In this document: piece by piece, positions 33,998 to 43,980 of the stretch
How positions within the stretch are numbered: the stretch's first letter is position 1
Layout: every line of letters starts with the position of its first letter
The notes under the pieces: generated by a model
What the model was told of the DNA's origin: nothing
Seen by the model: the letters and a program-made list of their open reading frames with translations, nothing else
Databases searched by the model: none
Made by a program: the position numbers and the translations under genes
Source: an uncultured Clostridia bacterium
Lineage (GTDB): Bacteria; Bacillota; Clostridia; Christensenellales; UBA1242
Assembly: GCA_934747775.1 (NCBI GenBank)
Contig: CAKVHA010000005.1
Location: 21,084-85,083, forward strand
Direction of reading: 5' to 3'
Length of the DNA stretch: 64,000 nt

Positions 33998-35023
33998 ATG
34001 TATAAATTAATTTTAGATTGTATGGGTGGCGACCATTCACCTTTTGCTCAGGTTGAAGGTGCAGTTGTTGCTGTTAATAACGATAAAAACTTGCATATTG
34101 TTTTGGTGGGCGATAAGGAACAAATTATGCAGGCGTTGGCTGATAAAAAATATCACGCGGAACAAATTTCTATTATGCACGCTAGTGAGATTATTTCAAA
34201 CGACGATGTTCCTACGGTTGCAATAAAACAAAAAACCGATAGTTCGCTTGTTGTGGCACTAAATGAACTTAGAACCAACGACGAGATTGTGGGCATTGTT
34301 AGTACAGGTTCAACTGGTGCAGTGCTTACTGGCGGATTTTTAAAAATTGGCAGATTAAAGGGTGTTAGCCGTCCTGCGCTTTGCCCAATTTTGCCTACAA
34401 TTAAAGGCGGAATTGTTGCGCTTTGCGATAGCGGAGCAAATGTGGATTGCAAACCTATTAACTTGGTACATTTCGCTGTTATGGCAAGTGCATATATGCA
34501 AAAAGTGTATGGGGTAGAAAATCCACGCGTTGGGTTACTTAGTGTTGGAGTGGAAGACCATAAAGGCAACGAACTTACAAAACAAGTTTTTCAAATGTTG
34601 AAGGAGCAAAAAGACATTAATTTTGTTGGCAATATGGAAGCGCGCGATATGTTAAGTGGCGATTATGACGTTATTGTTGCCGACGGCTTTAATGGAAACA
34701 TTGCTCTAAAGAGTGCAGAAGGCGCTATTATGAGCGTGCTTAAATTATTAAAACAGGGTATTAAAAGTTCGTTTTTTAGCAAAATTGGCTATTTGTTTAT
34801 GAAAAAAACATTTAAAAACTTAAAATCTACAATGGATTACAACAACAATGGAGGAGCAGTACTTTTAGGTTGTAAAAAGATTGTTGTTAAGGGGCACGGC
34901 GCAAGCAAGCCTACTAGTGTGCGCATTTGTATTGAACAAGCAGTTAGAATGTACAAATCCGATTTGTGCAGTTGCATAGAAACCGAAATTGGAAATGTAA
35001 AAGTGGACGAAAACAATGATTAA
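33998..35023 (+). CDS. plsX: Phosphate acyltransferase PlsX
   Basis: Makes acyl phosphate from acyl-ACP for phosphatidic acid synthesis. The N-terminus LILDCMGGDHSP and STGSTGAVLTGG (about 105-116), followed by RPALCPILP, are diagnostic. 341 residues. The 3' end overlaps rnc by 8 bases. fapR, fab genes and acpP that often neighbour plsX are not here. Confidence 0.96.
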   Translation: MYKLILDCMGGDHSPFAQVEGAVVAVNNDKNLHIVLVGDKEQIMQALADKKYHAEQISIMHASEIISNDDVPTVAIKQKTDSSLVVALNELRTNDEIVGIVSTGSTGAVLTGGFLKIGRLKGVSRPALCPILPTIKGGIVALCDSGANVDCKPINLVHFAVMASAYMQKVYGVENPRVGLLSVGVEDHKGNELTKQVFQMLKEQKDINFVGNMEARDMLSGDYDVIVADGFNGNIALKSAEGAIMSVLKLLKQGIKSSFFSKIGYLFMKKTFKNLKSTMDYNNNGGAVLLGCKKIVVKGHGASKPTSVRICIEQAVRMYKSDLCSCIETEIGNVKVDENND

Positions 35024-35678
35024 TCTTGGTTATGAATTTAAGGATAAGTCACTACTTGATGCCGCACTAACTCACCTTAGTTATGCCAACGAAACAGACA
35101 CGGAAAGCTATGAAAGGCTAGAGTTTTTGGGTGATAGCGTTTTGCAAATAGTAGTAAGTGAGTACTTATACAATAATTTTAAAGACAAGTCTAGTGGCGA
35201 ACTTAGCAAATTTAGGTCGCATCTTGTTTCCACAAAAAACTTGTGTGCAATATCTAAAAAATTAAAACTAGATACCGCTTGTAAATTTGGCAGGGCGGTT
35301 AAAAGCGTTAGCGATGGCGTAGAAGCCGATTTGTTTGAAAGTGTGCTAGGTGCTATTTATCTTGACGGCGGAATTGTTCCCGCTAAGGCGTTTGTTGATA
35401 ATAATGTTATTATTTCATTTGAAAATGTTGTAAAAGTTATTGAAAATGACTACGATTACAAAACCGCATTACAAGAAAAATTGCAAGCACTTGCAGACAA
35501 ACCAAGTATAGAGTATAGGTTAATTAGTTCGGAACAAAAAAACAACGAAACTCATTTTACAATTACTCTTTTTATAAATGGCAAGGAAGTTAGCACTTGC
35601 ACCGATTTTTCTAAAAGAATGTGTGAAAAAAAACTTTCGAAATATGCTATAGACAACTTTAATACCCTTAAAATTTAA
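35016..35678 (+). CDS. rnc: Ribonuclease III
   Basis: Double-strand RNA endonuclease for rRNA and mRNA processing. The signature ERLEFLGDSVL (about 32-42) holds the catalytic acids, and the second acid pair is in ADLFESVLGAIYLDGG. A C-terminal dsRNA-binding domain follows (about 150-220). 220 residues. The start lies inside plsX, indicating coupling. Confidence 0.96.
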   Translation: MINLGYEFKDKSLLDAALTHLSYANETDTESYERLEFLGDSVLQIVVSEYLYNNFKDKSSGELSKFRSHLVSTKNLCAISKKLKLDTACKFGRAVKSVSDGVEADLFESVLGAIYLDGGIVPAKAFVDNNVIISFENVVKVIENDYDYKTALQEKLQALADKPSIEYRLISSEQKNNETHFTITLFINGKEVSTCTDFSKRMCEKKLSKYAIDNFNTLKI

Positions 35679-35687
35679 AGTAACTTT

Positions 35688-35716
35688 AACCCTATTAAAA
35701 TAGGGTTTTTTATTTT
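35688..35716 (+). terminator. Terminator after rnc
   Basis: AACCCTAT/ATAGGGTT hairpin with a short loop and T run. Confidence 0.85.
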
Positions 35717-35783
35717 TTTGTTTGTTAATTTTTTTATAATATGATATACTTAGTTTGAAAAAATATTTTAAGGATTATTTACT

Positions 35784-38700
35784 ATGAATTTTAAGCAATT
35801 AGAGATGGTTGGATTTAAATCTTTTGCCGACCCAATTAAGCTAACTTTTAGCGACGGAATTACAGCAATTGTAGGCCCAAATGGCTGCGGCAAAAGTAAT
35901 GTTGCCGATGCTATTCGTTGGGTTTTGGGTGAACAGAGCAGCAAAATGTTGCGTGGCAGCGTTATGCAAGACGTTATTTTTAAAGGAACAGAAAAACGTA
36001 AAAGCCTAAGCTTTTGCGAAGTTTCTTTGTGCTTTGACAACACAAACCGCATTTTTAAAGTAGATTACGATGAAATTGTTATCACTCGTAAACTTTATCG
36101 TAGTGGCGACAGTGAATATCTTATAAACCGCACACCTTGTAGATTAAAGGATATTATTGACTTGCTGCACGATAGCGGAATTGGCAAAAGTGGTTATTCT
36201 ATAATTGGGCAAGGTAAAGTAGAAGAGATTATAAATTCAAAACCAGAAGATAGGCGTGCCATCTTTGAAGAAGCAGCGGGGATTTCTAAGTTTAAATTTA
36301 AAAAGGTTGAAGCCGAAAGAAAACTAGCTCGTACACAAGAAAACCTTACAAGAATAAACGACATTATCCAAGAAATAGACAAACAACTTGCACCGCTTAA
36401 AAGGCAATCGGAAACGGCAAAAATATATTTGGATCTAAAAGAAAAACTTAAAGTTTTGGAAATTAATGCCTACATATATCAATACGATTTCGCTAGCGAA
36501 AATAAGGCGGCAATTCAGCAAAAAATAGACGCAATTGTGGAAGAAATGAATTTGCGTCAAACCGACCTAGACGCTACAATAAACGACTACAACGAAACCT
36601 TTGATGAGATTAATGGCTTAGACGAAAACATTGCAAAAACTCGCGATAAAATTCTAGAACTAACTGTTGGACTAGAAAAACAGACGGGTGAAACCAATTT
36701 GATTTTAGAGCGTGCTAAAAATATAGAAGCCGAAGTAGATAGGCTTAACGATGAGCTTACAAAACGCGAATCCAAAAAACAAGAACTAACTGAAGCACTT
36801 TACAACAACCGTGTATCCACAGACAACAAAAAAGAAAGACTATACACCCTAAAACATAACGCTAGTGACCTAGAAGATAAGTATAGCAGTGTGTTTAGCG
36901 AATTGGAAAGTGGTGAAATGGCAACCAAAGAAGCGCAAAAACGCTTGTTTGCATCTATTGATAAAATTGGCGATGTTAAGGCGCAAATTTCAGCTTTGCA
37001 AGTAGAAAAAACAACATACTTGAAAGAAATTGACGAACTTAACGATAGTATTAACGAAGCAAAAATTTTGCAAGCATCAAAAGTAAAAGAATACGACGAA
37101 CACGAAAAGCAAATGAATAGTTTATACAACGAAAAGGGCAGTATTAAACTAGACCTAGATAATTTGATAGATCGCCAAACAGCAAAATTTAACGAAATTA
37201 AATTTACAGAAAATCAAATTAATGAGCTTACATCCAACATTTTAAGCCTTACAAACCGCAAAAAACTTTTGCTTGATATGCAAAGGGAATACGAAGGTTT
37301 TAATGGTAGTGTTAAAAGATTATTGACCGATGCCGAGCAAAATAGAGATTTAAAAAACAAAATTGTGGGCGTGCTTGCAAATCTTATAAAAGTTCCGCAA
37401 ACCTATCAAACAGCCATTGAAATGGCGCTTGGCAATGCGGTTCAAAACATTGTAACTCGCACCGACGAAGAAGCAAAACAACTTATTGCGTACTTAAAGC
37501 AAATGGAGTATGGCAGAGTTACGTTTTTGCCTATAAACTCAGTAAAACCGCGCTATTTTGACCGCAACTTCACAAGATATTTAAGCAGTAATGGCTGTTT
37601 TGGTCTTGCAAGCGACCTAATTGAGTACGATAAAAATATCTCAAACATTATTTCAAGTTTGCTAGGCACAACTGCGGTTGTAAACAACATAAACAACGCT
37701 GTAAGCCTTGCAAAACAAACGGGATACGCATTTAGAATTGTAACACTTGAGGGCGAAATTATAAGCCCACAAGGAAGTATTACTGGCGGCAGCAAAAAGT
37801 CGCAATTTACTACACTTTTGGCTCGTGATAACAACATAAAACTTGCCGAAGAGCAGATTTTAAAATTACAATCCGAAAAACAAACAAAACTAAATCAGTA
37901 CAATGCTTTTAATGAAGAACATAAAGAAATATCAAACAAAATTAATGACCTTACAACAAGGTTGCGTGAAACAGAAATAAATTATGCGGCTATTAGTGAA
38001 GTTGTTAAAAACGAAAGCGCTGCAGCTGCAGAAATTGAAGGACGAGTTAATAAGTTTGCCAGCGATTTGGCTAAGGCAAAACAAATGGTTGTTTCAATTG
38101 ACGGAGAACTAAATAAGCTTTCTGCTGATCCAGATAACATCAACTTTAGCGAAGTTGTAAGCAGTGATAATAGTCAGTTTGACGACCTTAAAAACAAAAA
38201 AGAGAAATTTGCAACCGAACTTACTTCAATTAAGGTTGAAATTGCAAGTATTGAAAGCGAACTTGTGTCGTTATCGCAAGAAAAAGAAAGATTGGATGCC
38301 GAACTTGTGGCTGTAAATAATGAAATATCTACTATTGCCCCTGCATTAGAGAAAAACAAACAACAATTGTCCATAATGAAAATTAGCATAAACCATTCGC
38401 AAGCTAGCATTCAAACAAACGAAATTAGTGAAGAACTAACCAAAGAAAAACAAGCGCTTGAAACCTTAAACACAAGCAAAACCGAGTTGCAATCTAAATT
38501 GCGCTTGCTAGAAGAGCAACGTATGAATTTATCGGCAGAAGTTAATAGATTGCAAGATAAAAAGTATCAACAAGACCTAAATCTTACAAAAGTAGACACC
38601 GATATTGAAACAATGCAAGAACGCGTTTGGACAGAGTATGAAGTAACATATGCTACTGCCGTAGACTACAAACAAGAAATGTTTAACATTAAAGAAGCAT

Positions 38701-39359
38701 TGCCAGAAATTAGTAGATTAAAGAAAGAAATTAACAAATTAGGTCACGTAAATGTAAACGCAATAGAAGACTACAAACTTTTGTTGGAACGCCACGGCAG
38801 TATGTACGACCAAGCACAAGACTTAATTAAAGCCGAAGATGATCTAAAGCAGATTATTAAAGAATTGTCTGCCGAAATGAAAGAGCGTTTTGAAACCGAG
38901 TTTACTAAGATTAATGATAACTTTGGACGAGTATTCCAAACATTGTTTGGTGGCGGAAAAGCGCGCCTAGAACTAGTAGAAAGCAACGACGTTTTGGAAG
39001 CGGGCGTAGATATTATTGCTGAGCCACCAGGAAAAAAACTAAGCAACATTACATTGCTTAGCGGTGGTGAAAAAGCGCTTACAGCTATTGCAATTTTGTT
39101 TGCAATTTTGCAATTAAAACCAATGCCTTTCTGTTTGCTAGACGAAATTGAAGCGGCTTTGGACGAAGCAAACGTAGAAAGATTTGCAAAATACTTAAAA
39201 AATTACTCAAATGAAACACAATTTATTGTTATCACCCACAAAAAACCTACTATGGAACACGCCGATGTGTTGTATGGTGTTACCATGGAAGAAAAAGGTG
39301 TAAGTAAAATTGTGTCGGTTAAACTTAGCGAAGCAATTAAAAATGTGGAGAGTAGATAA
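35784..39359 (+). CDS. smc: Chromosome segregation protein SMC
   Basis: Full-length 1191-residue SMC ATPase. Walker A GPNGCGKSN (32-40) is at the N-terminus, two long coiled coils (about 170-500 and 670-1020) flank a hinge domain (about 515-640). The C-terminal head has the LSGGEKALTAIAILFAI signature and Walker B CLLDEIEAALD. It condenses and organises the chromosome with ScpAB, which are not in the window. Its stop overlaps the ftsY ATG as TAATG. Confidence 0.97.
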   Translation: MNFKQLEMVGFKSFADPIKLTFSDGITAIVGPNGCGKSNVADAIRWVLGEQSSKMLRGSVMQDVIFKGTEKRKSLSFCEVSLCFDNTNRIFKVDYDEIVITRKLYRSGDSEYLINRTPCRLKDIIDLLHDSGIGKSGYSIIGQGKVEEIINSKPEDRRAIFEEAAGISKFKFKKVEAERKLARTQENLTRINDIIQEIDKQLAPLKRQSETAKIYLDLKEKLKVLEINAYIYQYDFASENKAAIQQKIDAIVEEMNLRQTDLDATINDYNETFDEINGLDENIAKTRDKILELTVGLEKQTGETNLILERAKNIEAEVDRLNDELTKRESKKQELTEALYNNRVSTDNKKERLYTLKHNASDLEDKYSSVFSELESGEMATKEAQKRLFASIDKIGDVKAQISALQVEKTTYLKEIDELNDSINEAKILQASKVKEYDEHEKQMNSLYNEKGSIKLDLDNLIDRQTAKFNEIKFTENQINELTSNILSLTNRKKLLLDMQREYEGFNGSVKRLLTDAEQNRDLKNKIVGVLANLIKVPQTYQTAIEMALGNAVQNIVTRTDEEAKQLIAYLKQMEYGRVTFLPINSVKPRYFDRNFTRYLSSNGCFGLASDLIEYDKNISNIISSLLGTTAVVNNINNAVSLAKQTGYAFRIVTLEGEIISPQGSITGGSKKSQFTTLLARDNNIKLAEEQILKLQSEKQTKLNQYNAFNEEHKEISNKINDLTTRLRETEINYAAISEVVKNESAAAAEIEGRVNKFASDLAKAKQMVVSIDGELNKLSADPDNINFSEVVSSDNSQFDDLKNKKEKFATELTSIKVEIASIESELVSLSQEKERLDAELVAVNNEISTIAPALEKNKQQLSIMKISINHSQASIQTNEISEELTKEKQALETLNTSKTELQSKLRLLEEQRMNLSAEVNRLQDKKYQQDLNLTKVDTDIETMQERVWTEYEVTYATAVDYKQEMFNIKEALPEISRLKKEINKLGHVNVNAIEDYKLLLERHGSMYDQAQDLIKAEDDLKQIIKELSAEMKERFETEFTKINDNFGRVFQTLFGGGKARLELVESNDVLEAGVDIIAEPPGKKLSNITLLSGGEKALTAIAILFAILQLKPMPFCLLDEIEAALDEANVERFAKYLKNYSNETQFIVITHKKPTMEHADVLYGVTMEEKGVSKIVSVKLSEAIKNVESR

Positions 39360-40264
39360 TGGGATTTTTCAAAAAGATTTTTAGCGGTCTTAAAAAAACT
39401 AAGGACGCTATTGCTAGTAAGCTTAGTGCCATATTTGTGGGCGAACTTAATGACGAGTTTTATGAAGAGCTAGAGTATGTTTTAATTAGTAGCGACATTG
39501 GAACGGAAGCAACCGAAGAGATTATAGAAAGCGTAAAAAAGCAAGCAAAAAAACAAAAGGTGAAAACCGAAAAAGATTTTTACGAACTTTTAAAAAATGC
39601 TATGTGTGAAATTCTTACAGCCAACGATTATGATGACGAATATCCAAAACTTATTACTTTTGTTGGCGTCAATGGTGTGGGAAAAACCACAACAATTGGA
39701 AGGCTTGCAAACTACTACAAAACGCAAGGGCATTCGGTTTTGCTTGTTGCTGGCGACACATTTAGAGCCGCAGCAACCGAGCAGCTTACCGAATGGAGCA
39801 AGCGAGCAAAAGTGCGTATTGTAAAATATGGCGAAGGTGTAGACCCAGGCAGTGTGGTGTTTGACGGCGTAAAAAGTGCTGTTGCTAAAAAAGAAGATGT
39901 TGTGCTAGTTGATACAGCGGGCAGGCTTCACACAAAGTCCAACCTTATGGAAGAACTTAAAAAAATAAATAAAATTATAGAAAAAGAGTGGACTAGCTTG
40001 GGTTATGTTCACGAAAACTACTTGGTTATTGATGCTACAACGGGTCAAAACGCACTTACACAGGTGGAAGAGTTTAACAAAGCTGTTGGCTTGGACGGCA
40101 TTGTGCTTACTAAATTAGACGGAACAGCAAAAGGCGGAGTTGTGTTTGCAATTGCAAAAGAGTACGGGCTTCCTATAAAATTTGTGGGCGTTGGCGAAGG
40201 CTTGGACGATATTATTCCATTTAATGCACGCGATTTTGTAGACGGACTTTTTGCTAATGATTAA
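39359..40264 (+). CDS. ftsY: Signal recognition particle receptor FtsY
   Basis: SRP receptor GTPase delivering nascent membrane proteins to the translocon. A short helical N domain is followed by the G domain with GVNGVGKTTTIGRLA (about 103-117), DTFRAAA, DTAGRLHTKSNLMEEL and LTKLDGTAKGG. At 301 residues it lacks the long acidic A domain, as usual in Firmicutes. Confidence 0.97.
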   Translation: MGFFKKIFSGLKKTKDAIASKLSAIFVGELNDEFYEELEYVLISSDIGTEATEEIIESVKKQAKKQKVKTEKDFYELLKNAMCEILTANDYDDEYPKLITFVGVNGVGKTTTIGRLANYYKTQGHSVLLVAGDTFRAAATEQLTEWSKRAKVRIVKYGEGVDPGSVVFDGVKSAVAKKEDVVLVDTAGRLHTKSNLMEELKKINKIIEKEWTSLGYVHENYLVIDATTGQNALTQVEEFNKAVGLDGIVLTKLDGTAKGGVVFAIAKEYGLPIKFVGVGEGLDDIIPFNARDFVDGLFAND

Positions 40265-40360
40265 TACTATTTTAAGTTGTTTAAATACTAAAATTTAATT
40301 ATATTTGTCAATATTATTTGTTTTGCAATATAAAAAAACTAAAATACTTAAAAATAACTG

Positions 40361-40389
40361 TTGACAAGTTAGTGTTAATAAGATATAAT
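40361..40389 (+). promoter_or_regulatory. Promoter of the ylxM-ffh operon
   Basis: Perfect TTGACA (40361-40366) and TATAAT (40384-40389), 17-base spacer. Confidence 0.85.
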
Positions 40390-40424
40390 GGTGTAAAGTA
40401 AAAATACTTTACACCTTATTTTTT
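40390..40424 (+). promoter_or_regulatory. Perfect palindrome at the ylxM transcription start
   Basis: GGTGTAAAGTA, AAAA, TACTTTACACC form an 11-bp perfect inverted repeat that begins directly after the -10 box and covers the predicted start site. A T-rich run (40416-40424) follows. It could be a repressor operator or an early attenuator hairpin in the leader. Confidence 0.6.
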
Positions 40425-40434
40425 AGGAGTTATG

Positions 40435-40728
40435 ATGAGTTTAAGTAACATTGTTGTTATAAACAACTTGCTTGATATTTATGGCAAGTTTTTAACACAA
40501 AAACAACTAAAAATTATGGATTATTATTACAAACAAAACTTGTCACTATCCGAAATTTCCGAACAACTTGGCATTACAAGACAAGCGGTTAATTTTAGTT
40601 TAAAGCATTCGCTAGACACATTAAATGAGTTTGAAGAAAAGTTGCATTTGGTGGAAATTAAGGAAAAGTTAATAAAAAGTGACAATGCCGAACTAAAAAA
40701 TTTTATATTATCTAAGTGGGAGGATTAA
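40435..40728 (+). CDS. ylxM: YlxM-family HTH protein of the SRP operon
   Basis: A 97-residue helical protein with a sigma-region-4-like helix-turn-helix (LSEISEQLGITRQAVNFSL, about 35-53), typical of YlxM/p13, a regulator or component linked to the SRP pathway. AGGAG favours the second of two adjacent ATGs (40435). The stop overlaps the ffh start as TAATG. Confidence 0.92.
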   Translation: MSLSNIVVINNLLDIYGKFLTQKQLKIMDYYYKQNLSLSEISEQLGITRQAVNFSLKHSLDTLNEFEEKLHLVEIKEKLIKSDNAELKNFILSKWED

Positions 40729-42053
40729 TGGCTTTATTTGGAAGTTTAAGCGAAAAACTATCGCACGTGTTTTCTAAGATTACAAAGCGCGGAACACTAA
40801 CCGAACTTGAAATAAAAAATGCAATGCGTGAAATAAGAATTGCGCTACTTGAAGCCGATGTTAACTTTTTAGTTGTTAAAGATTTAGTTGCAAAAATGAC
40901 CGAAAAGTGCTCGGGCGAACGCGTTATGAAAAGCCTTACACCAGGGCAGCAAGTTGTTAAAATTGTAAACGAAGAACTTACAGCTCTTATGGGTAGCACA
41001 AATAGCAAACTTGCAGTTGCTAGCAATCCGCCAACAGTTATTTTGATGTGTGGTCTTCAAGGTGCGGGTAAAACCACAATGTGTGGTAAACTTGCAAAAT
41101 ATCTTAAAAAGCAAGGCAAAAAACCGCTTTTGGTTGCGTGCGATATTTATCGTCCAGCTGCAATTAACCAGCTTAAAGTTGTTGCAAAATCGGTTGATGT
41201 TGAAGTGTATGACGAAGGCACAAACAAACCAGCAAAAACTTCGGCAAACGCAATTAAATATGCACTTAAAAAAGGTTATGACACTGTAATTATTGATACA
41301 GCAGGTAGGCTTCATATAAACGAAGAGTTAATGGACGAACTTAATGAAATTAAAAAAGCCGTTAACCCAACCGAAATTTTGCTTACTGTGGATAGTATGA
41401 CAGGTCAAGATGCGGTTAATGTTGCAACAACATTTAACGAAAAACTTGACATTACTGGCGTAATTCTTACAAAACTAGACGGCGATACTCGCGGTGGTGC
41501 AGCACTTAGTATTAAGGCTGTTACAAATAAGCCAATTAAGTTTTGCGGAACTGGCGAAAAAATGGACGATATTGAGCCATTCTATCCCGACCGTATGGCT
41601 AGCCGTATTCTTAATATGGGCGATGTGCTTACTCTTATTGAACGCGCGCAAGAAAGCATTAACGAAGAAGAAGCTAAGAAAATGGAAAAAAAACTAAGGG
41701 AAAATAGTTTCACCTTAGACGATTATTTGGTTCAGTTTTCACAGCTTAAAAAAATGGGAAACATTTCCGAACTTCTTAATATGATTCCGGGCGCTGCAAA
41801 GTTAAAATTAGACGAAAATAGTGTAGACGAAAAAACATTAGAGCGAAACAAAAGCATTATTTTAAGTATGACAAAAGCCGAACGCGAAAATCCAGACATA
41901 GTGAAGGGTAGTCGAAAAAAACGTATCGCAAACGGCAGCGGAACAACCATTCAAGATGTTAACATTTTGTTGAAACAATTTTATCAAGCTAAAGATATGA
42001 TAAAAATGCTTAATGGCAACAAAAAGTTTGGAGGAATGAAGTTTCCATTTTAA
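40728..42053 (+). CDS. ffh: Signal recognition particle protein Ffh
   Basis: SRP54 homologue that binds signal sequences and 4.5S/6S SRP RNA. N domain, then G domain with GLQGAGKTTMCGKLA (about 106-120), DTAGRLHINEELMDEL and LTKLDGDTRGG. The M domain ends with RKKRIANGSGTTIQDVN, the RNA-binding signature. 441 residues. GGGAGG precedes the ATG. Confidence 0.97.
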   Translation: MALFGSLSEKLSHVFSKITKRGTLTELEIKNAMREIRIALLEADVNFLVVKDLVAKMTEKCSGERVMKSLTPGQQVVKIVNEELTALMGSTNSKLAVASNPPTVILMCGLQGAGKTTMCGKLAKYLKKQGKKPLLVACDIYRPAAINQLKVVAKSVDVEVYDEGTNKPAKTSANAIKYALKKGYDTVIIDTAGRLHINEELMDELNEIKKAVNPTEILLTVDSMTGQDAVNVATTFNEKLDITGVILTKLDGDTRGGAALSIKAVTNKPIKFCGTGEKMDDIEPFYPDRMASRILNMGDVLTLIERAQESINEEEAKKMEKKLRENSFTLDDYLVQFSQLKKMGNISELLNMIPGAAKLKLDENSVDEKTLERNKSIILSMTKAERENPDIVKGSRKKRIANGSGTTIQDVNILLKQFYQAKDMIKMLNGNKKFGGMKFPF

Positions 42054-42167
42054 TAGCGTAGTTTAATACTATGCAAAAATACAAATTAATTAGTTTTTTA
42101 GCCTTTTTTGATAGCGAAGAGCTATATAAAAAAAGTTTATATATTAAAACAAAAGGAGAAAATAAAA

Positions 42168-42464
42168 ATGGCAGTAAAAATTAGACTTACTAGACTTGGT
42201 GACAAACATTCACCTTTTTATAGAATTGTAGTAACTGATTCTAGAAAATCAAGAGATGGTGAATACCTAGAAAAACTTGGTACTTTTAACCCTCTTACAG
42301 ACCCTGTTCAAGTAGTTTTAGACGAAGAACGCACTAAATACTGGCTTGGCACTGGCGCTCAACCAACCGAAACTGCACGTACAATTTTGGTTAACAAGGG
42401 TTTATTAAAACCTATGGCTAAAAGAGCACCTAAAACTGACAAAAAGAAAAAAGAAAACAAGTAA
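42168..42464 (+). CDS. rpsP: 30S ribosomal protein S16
   Basis: A 98-residue protein starting MAVKIRLTRLGDKHSPFYRI with the VVTDSRKSRDGEYLEKLGTF block, diagnostic for S16. AAGGAG precedes the ATG at 42168. The rpsP-khpA-rimM-trmD order is the conserved Firmicutes arrangement. Confidence 0.97.
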   Translation: MAVKIRLTRLGDKHSPFYRIVVTDSRKSRDGEYLEKLGTFNPLTDPVQVVLDEERTKYWLGTGAQPTETARTILVNKGLLKPMAKRAPKTDKKKKENK

Positions 42465-42476
42465 TGTAGGTGAACT

Positions 42477-42719
42477 ATGGAAGAATTAGTAAAGTACATT
42501 GCGTGTGCGCTTGTTGGAAACGATAATGTTACCGTTACAACAACTAAGGAAAGCGACAAGGTGAGTATTATTACTGTTAGCGCAACTAAAGAAGATATGG
42601 GCAAAATTATTGGCCGTAACGGAAAAGTTGCTAATAGCATTCGTACACTTGTTAAATCCGCATCTTTAAAATCGGGCATTAGATATATCGTTAAAATAAA
42701 CGAACTAAGCCAAAACTAA
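42477..42719 (+). CDS. khpA: KH-domain RNA-binding protein KhpA
   Basis: An 80-residue single KH domain with the GxxG loop in MGKIIGRNGKVANSIRTL (about 41-58). KhpA acts with KhpB/Jag as a small-RNA and mRNA chaperone. 12 bases after rpsP with a GGTGA site. Confidence 0.95.
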   Translation: MEELVKYIACALVGNDNVTVTTTKESDKVSIITVSATKEDMGKIIGRNGKVANSIRTLVKSASLKSGIRYIVKINELSQN

Positions 42720-42747
42720 AAGAGCAACATATTTGCTCTTTTTTTAT
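42718..42747 (+). terminator. Terminator after khpA
   Basis: AAAAGAGCAA/TTGCTCTTTT hairpin with T run. Confidence 0.85.
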
Positions 42748-42795
42748 TGAGAAACCGCTTTAATTGTGTTATACTAATTTTGTTAGGAGAAAATT

Positions 42796-43290
42796 ATGGA
42801 ACAATTAGGAGTTATTACAAAACCACAAGGATTAAAAGGGGAGTTTAGAGTAAACACAGGCTTTTACGACTTTACACCGCTTAAAAAACTAAAAAGCGTG
42901 GTTGTAAATAATGTTGAATATAATGTTGAAAAGGTCGTTTTGCGCGATAGTTTTGTTGTGTTAAAACTAAACGGCATAAACACTTGCGAGCAAGCAGAAG
43001 AATTACGCAATGTTGCAATTTACGCCGATTTAAAGCCATTTTTGGGTAAAGACGAAGTGTTTGTAAAAGACATTATTGGTTTTGACCTTATAGGAAAACA
43101 ATCAAAACTTAAAATAGGTACATTGTTGTCGGTTGACGATTATGGAAAATCGGAAGTGTATAATGCCGAATTTAACGGCAAAACTTTTTCGTTTCCAAAC
43201 GCTAGGAATGTGCTTGTGAAATTTGATATGGATAAAAAACAAATTATTGTAGATGAATTTGTTTTGCAAGAAATTAGGGTGGACGACTAA
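42796..43290 (+). CDS. rimM: Ribosome maturation factor RimM
   Basis: Assembly factor for the 30S head, binding S19. The N-terminal barrel starts LGVITKPQGLKGEFRV, and the C-terminal PRC-barrel part contains VKDIIGFDLI. 164 residues. AGGAG precedes the ATG. Stop and trmD start overlap as TAATG. Confidence 0.95.
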   Translation: MEQLGVITKPQGLKGEFRVNTGFYDFTPLKKLKSVVVNNVEYNVEKVVLRDSFVVLKLNGINTCEQAEELRNVAIYADLKPFLGKDEVFVKDIIGFDLIGKQSKLKIGTLLSVDDYGKSEVYNAEFNGKTFSFPNARNVLVKFDMDKKQIIVDEFVLQEIRVDD

Positions 43291-43961
43291 TGAAAATAGA
43301 TATTCTAACAATTTTTCCAGAAATGTTTGCGCCGCTAAAAACCAGCCTTATTGGCAAGGCTGTGGAAAAAAATGCGGTTGAAATAAACATTATTGATATT
43401 CGTCCATTTTCAGCCGAAAAACACAAAAAAACTGACGACTATCCCTTTGGCGGTGGCGACGGAATGGTTATGACTCCACAACCGCTTTACGATGCAATTA
43501 TGAGTGTAAAAGCACCTAATTCGCACGTAATATATATGTCGCCAAAGGGCAGAGTGCTAACCCAAAACATTGTTAAAGAGTTTGCCGAAAACTACGAACA
43601 CCTTGTGCTTGTTTGCGGTCATTATGAAGGAATAGACGAGCGAGTAATAGAACTTTGTGTGGACGAACAAGTTAGCATAGGCGACTATGTTCTAACTGGT
43701 GGCGAAATTCCAGCAATGGCACTTACTGACGCAATTTTGCGCTATATTCCTAATGTTTTGCATAATTTGCATAGCACTGCCGACGAGAGTTTTAGCGATA
43801 ATTTATTAGAATATCCGCAGTATACGCGTCCACGCGAGTTTATGGGACTTAGTGTTCCTGATGTGCTAGTTAATGGCAACCATAAGGAAATAGATAAGTG
43901 GCGTGCAGAACAAAAAATAATTCAAACCAAAAAATATAGACCAGATTTACTAAATAAATAG
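43290..43961 (+). CDS. trmD: tRNA (guanine37-N1)-methyltransferase
   Basis: SPOUT methyltransferase making m1G37, which prevents frameshifting. The start MKIDILTIFPEMF, the PFGGGDGMVM loop (about 54-63), the trefoil-knot sequence VCGHYEGIDERV and the SIGDYVLTGGE segment are all diagnostic. 223 residues, one-base overlap with rimM. Confidence 0.97.
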   Translation: MKIDILTIFPEMFAPLKTSLIGKAVEKNAVEINIIDIRPFSAEKHKKTDDYPFGGGDGMVMTPQPLYDAIMSVKAPNSHVIYMSPKGRVLTQNIVKEFAENYEHLVLVCGHYEGIDERVIELCVDEQVSIGDYVLTGGEIPAMALTDAILRYIPNVLHNLHSTADESFSDNLLEYPQYTRPREFMGLSVPDVLVNGNHKEIDKWRAEQKIIQTKKYRPDLLNK

Positions 43962-43980
43962 TTTAAGTTAAGGATAATTT

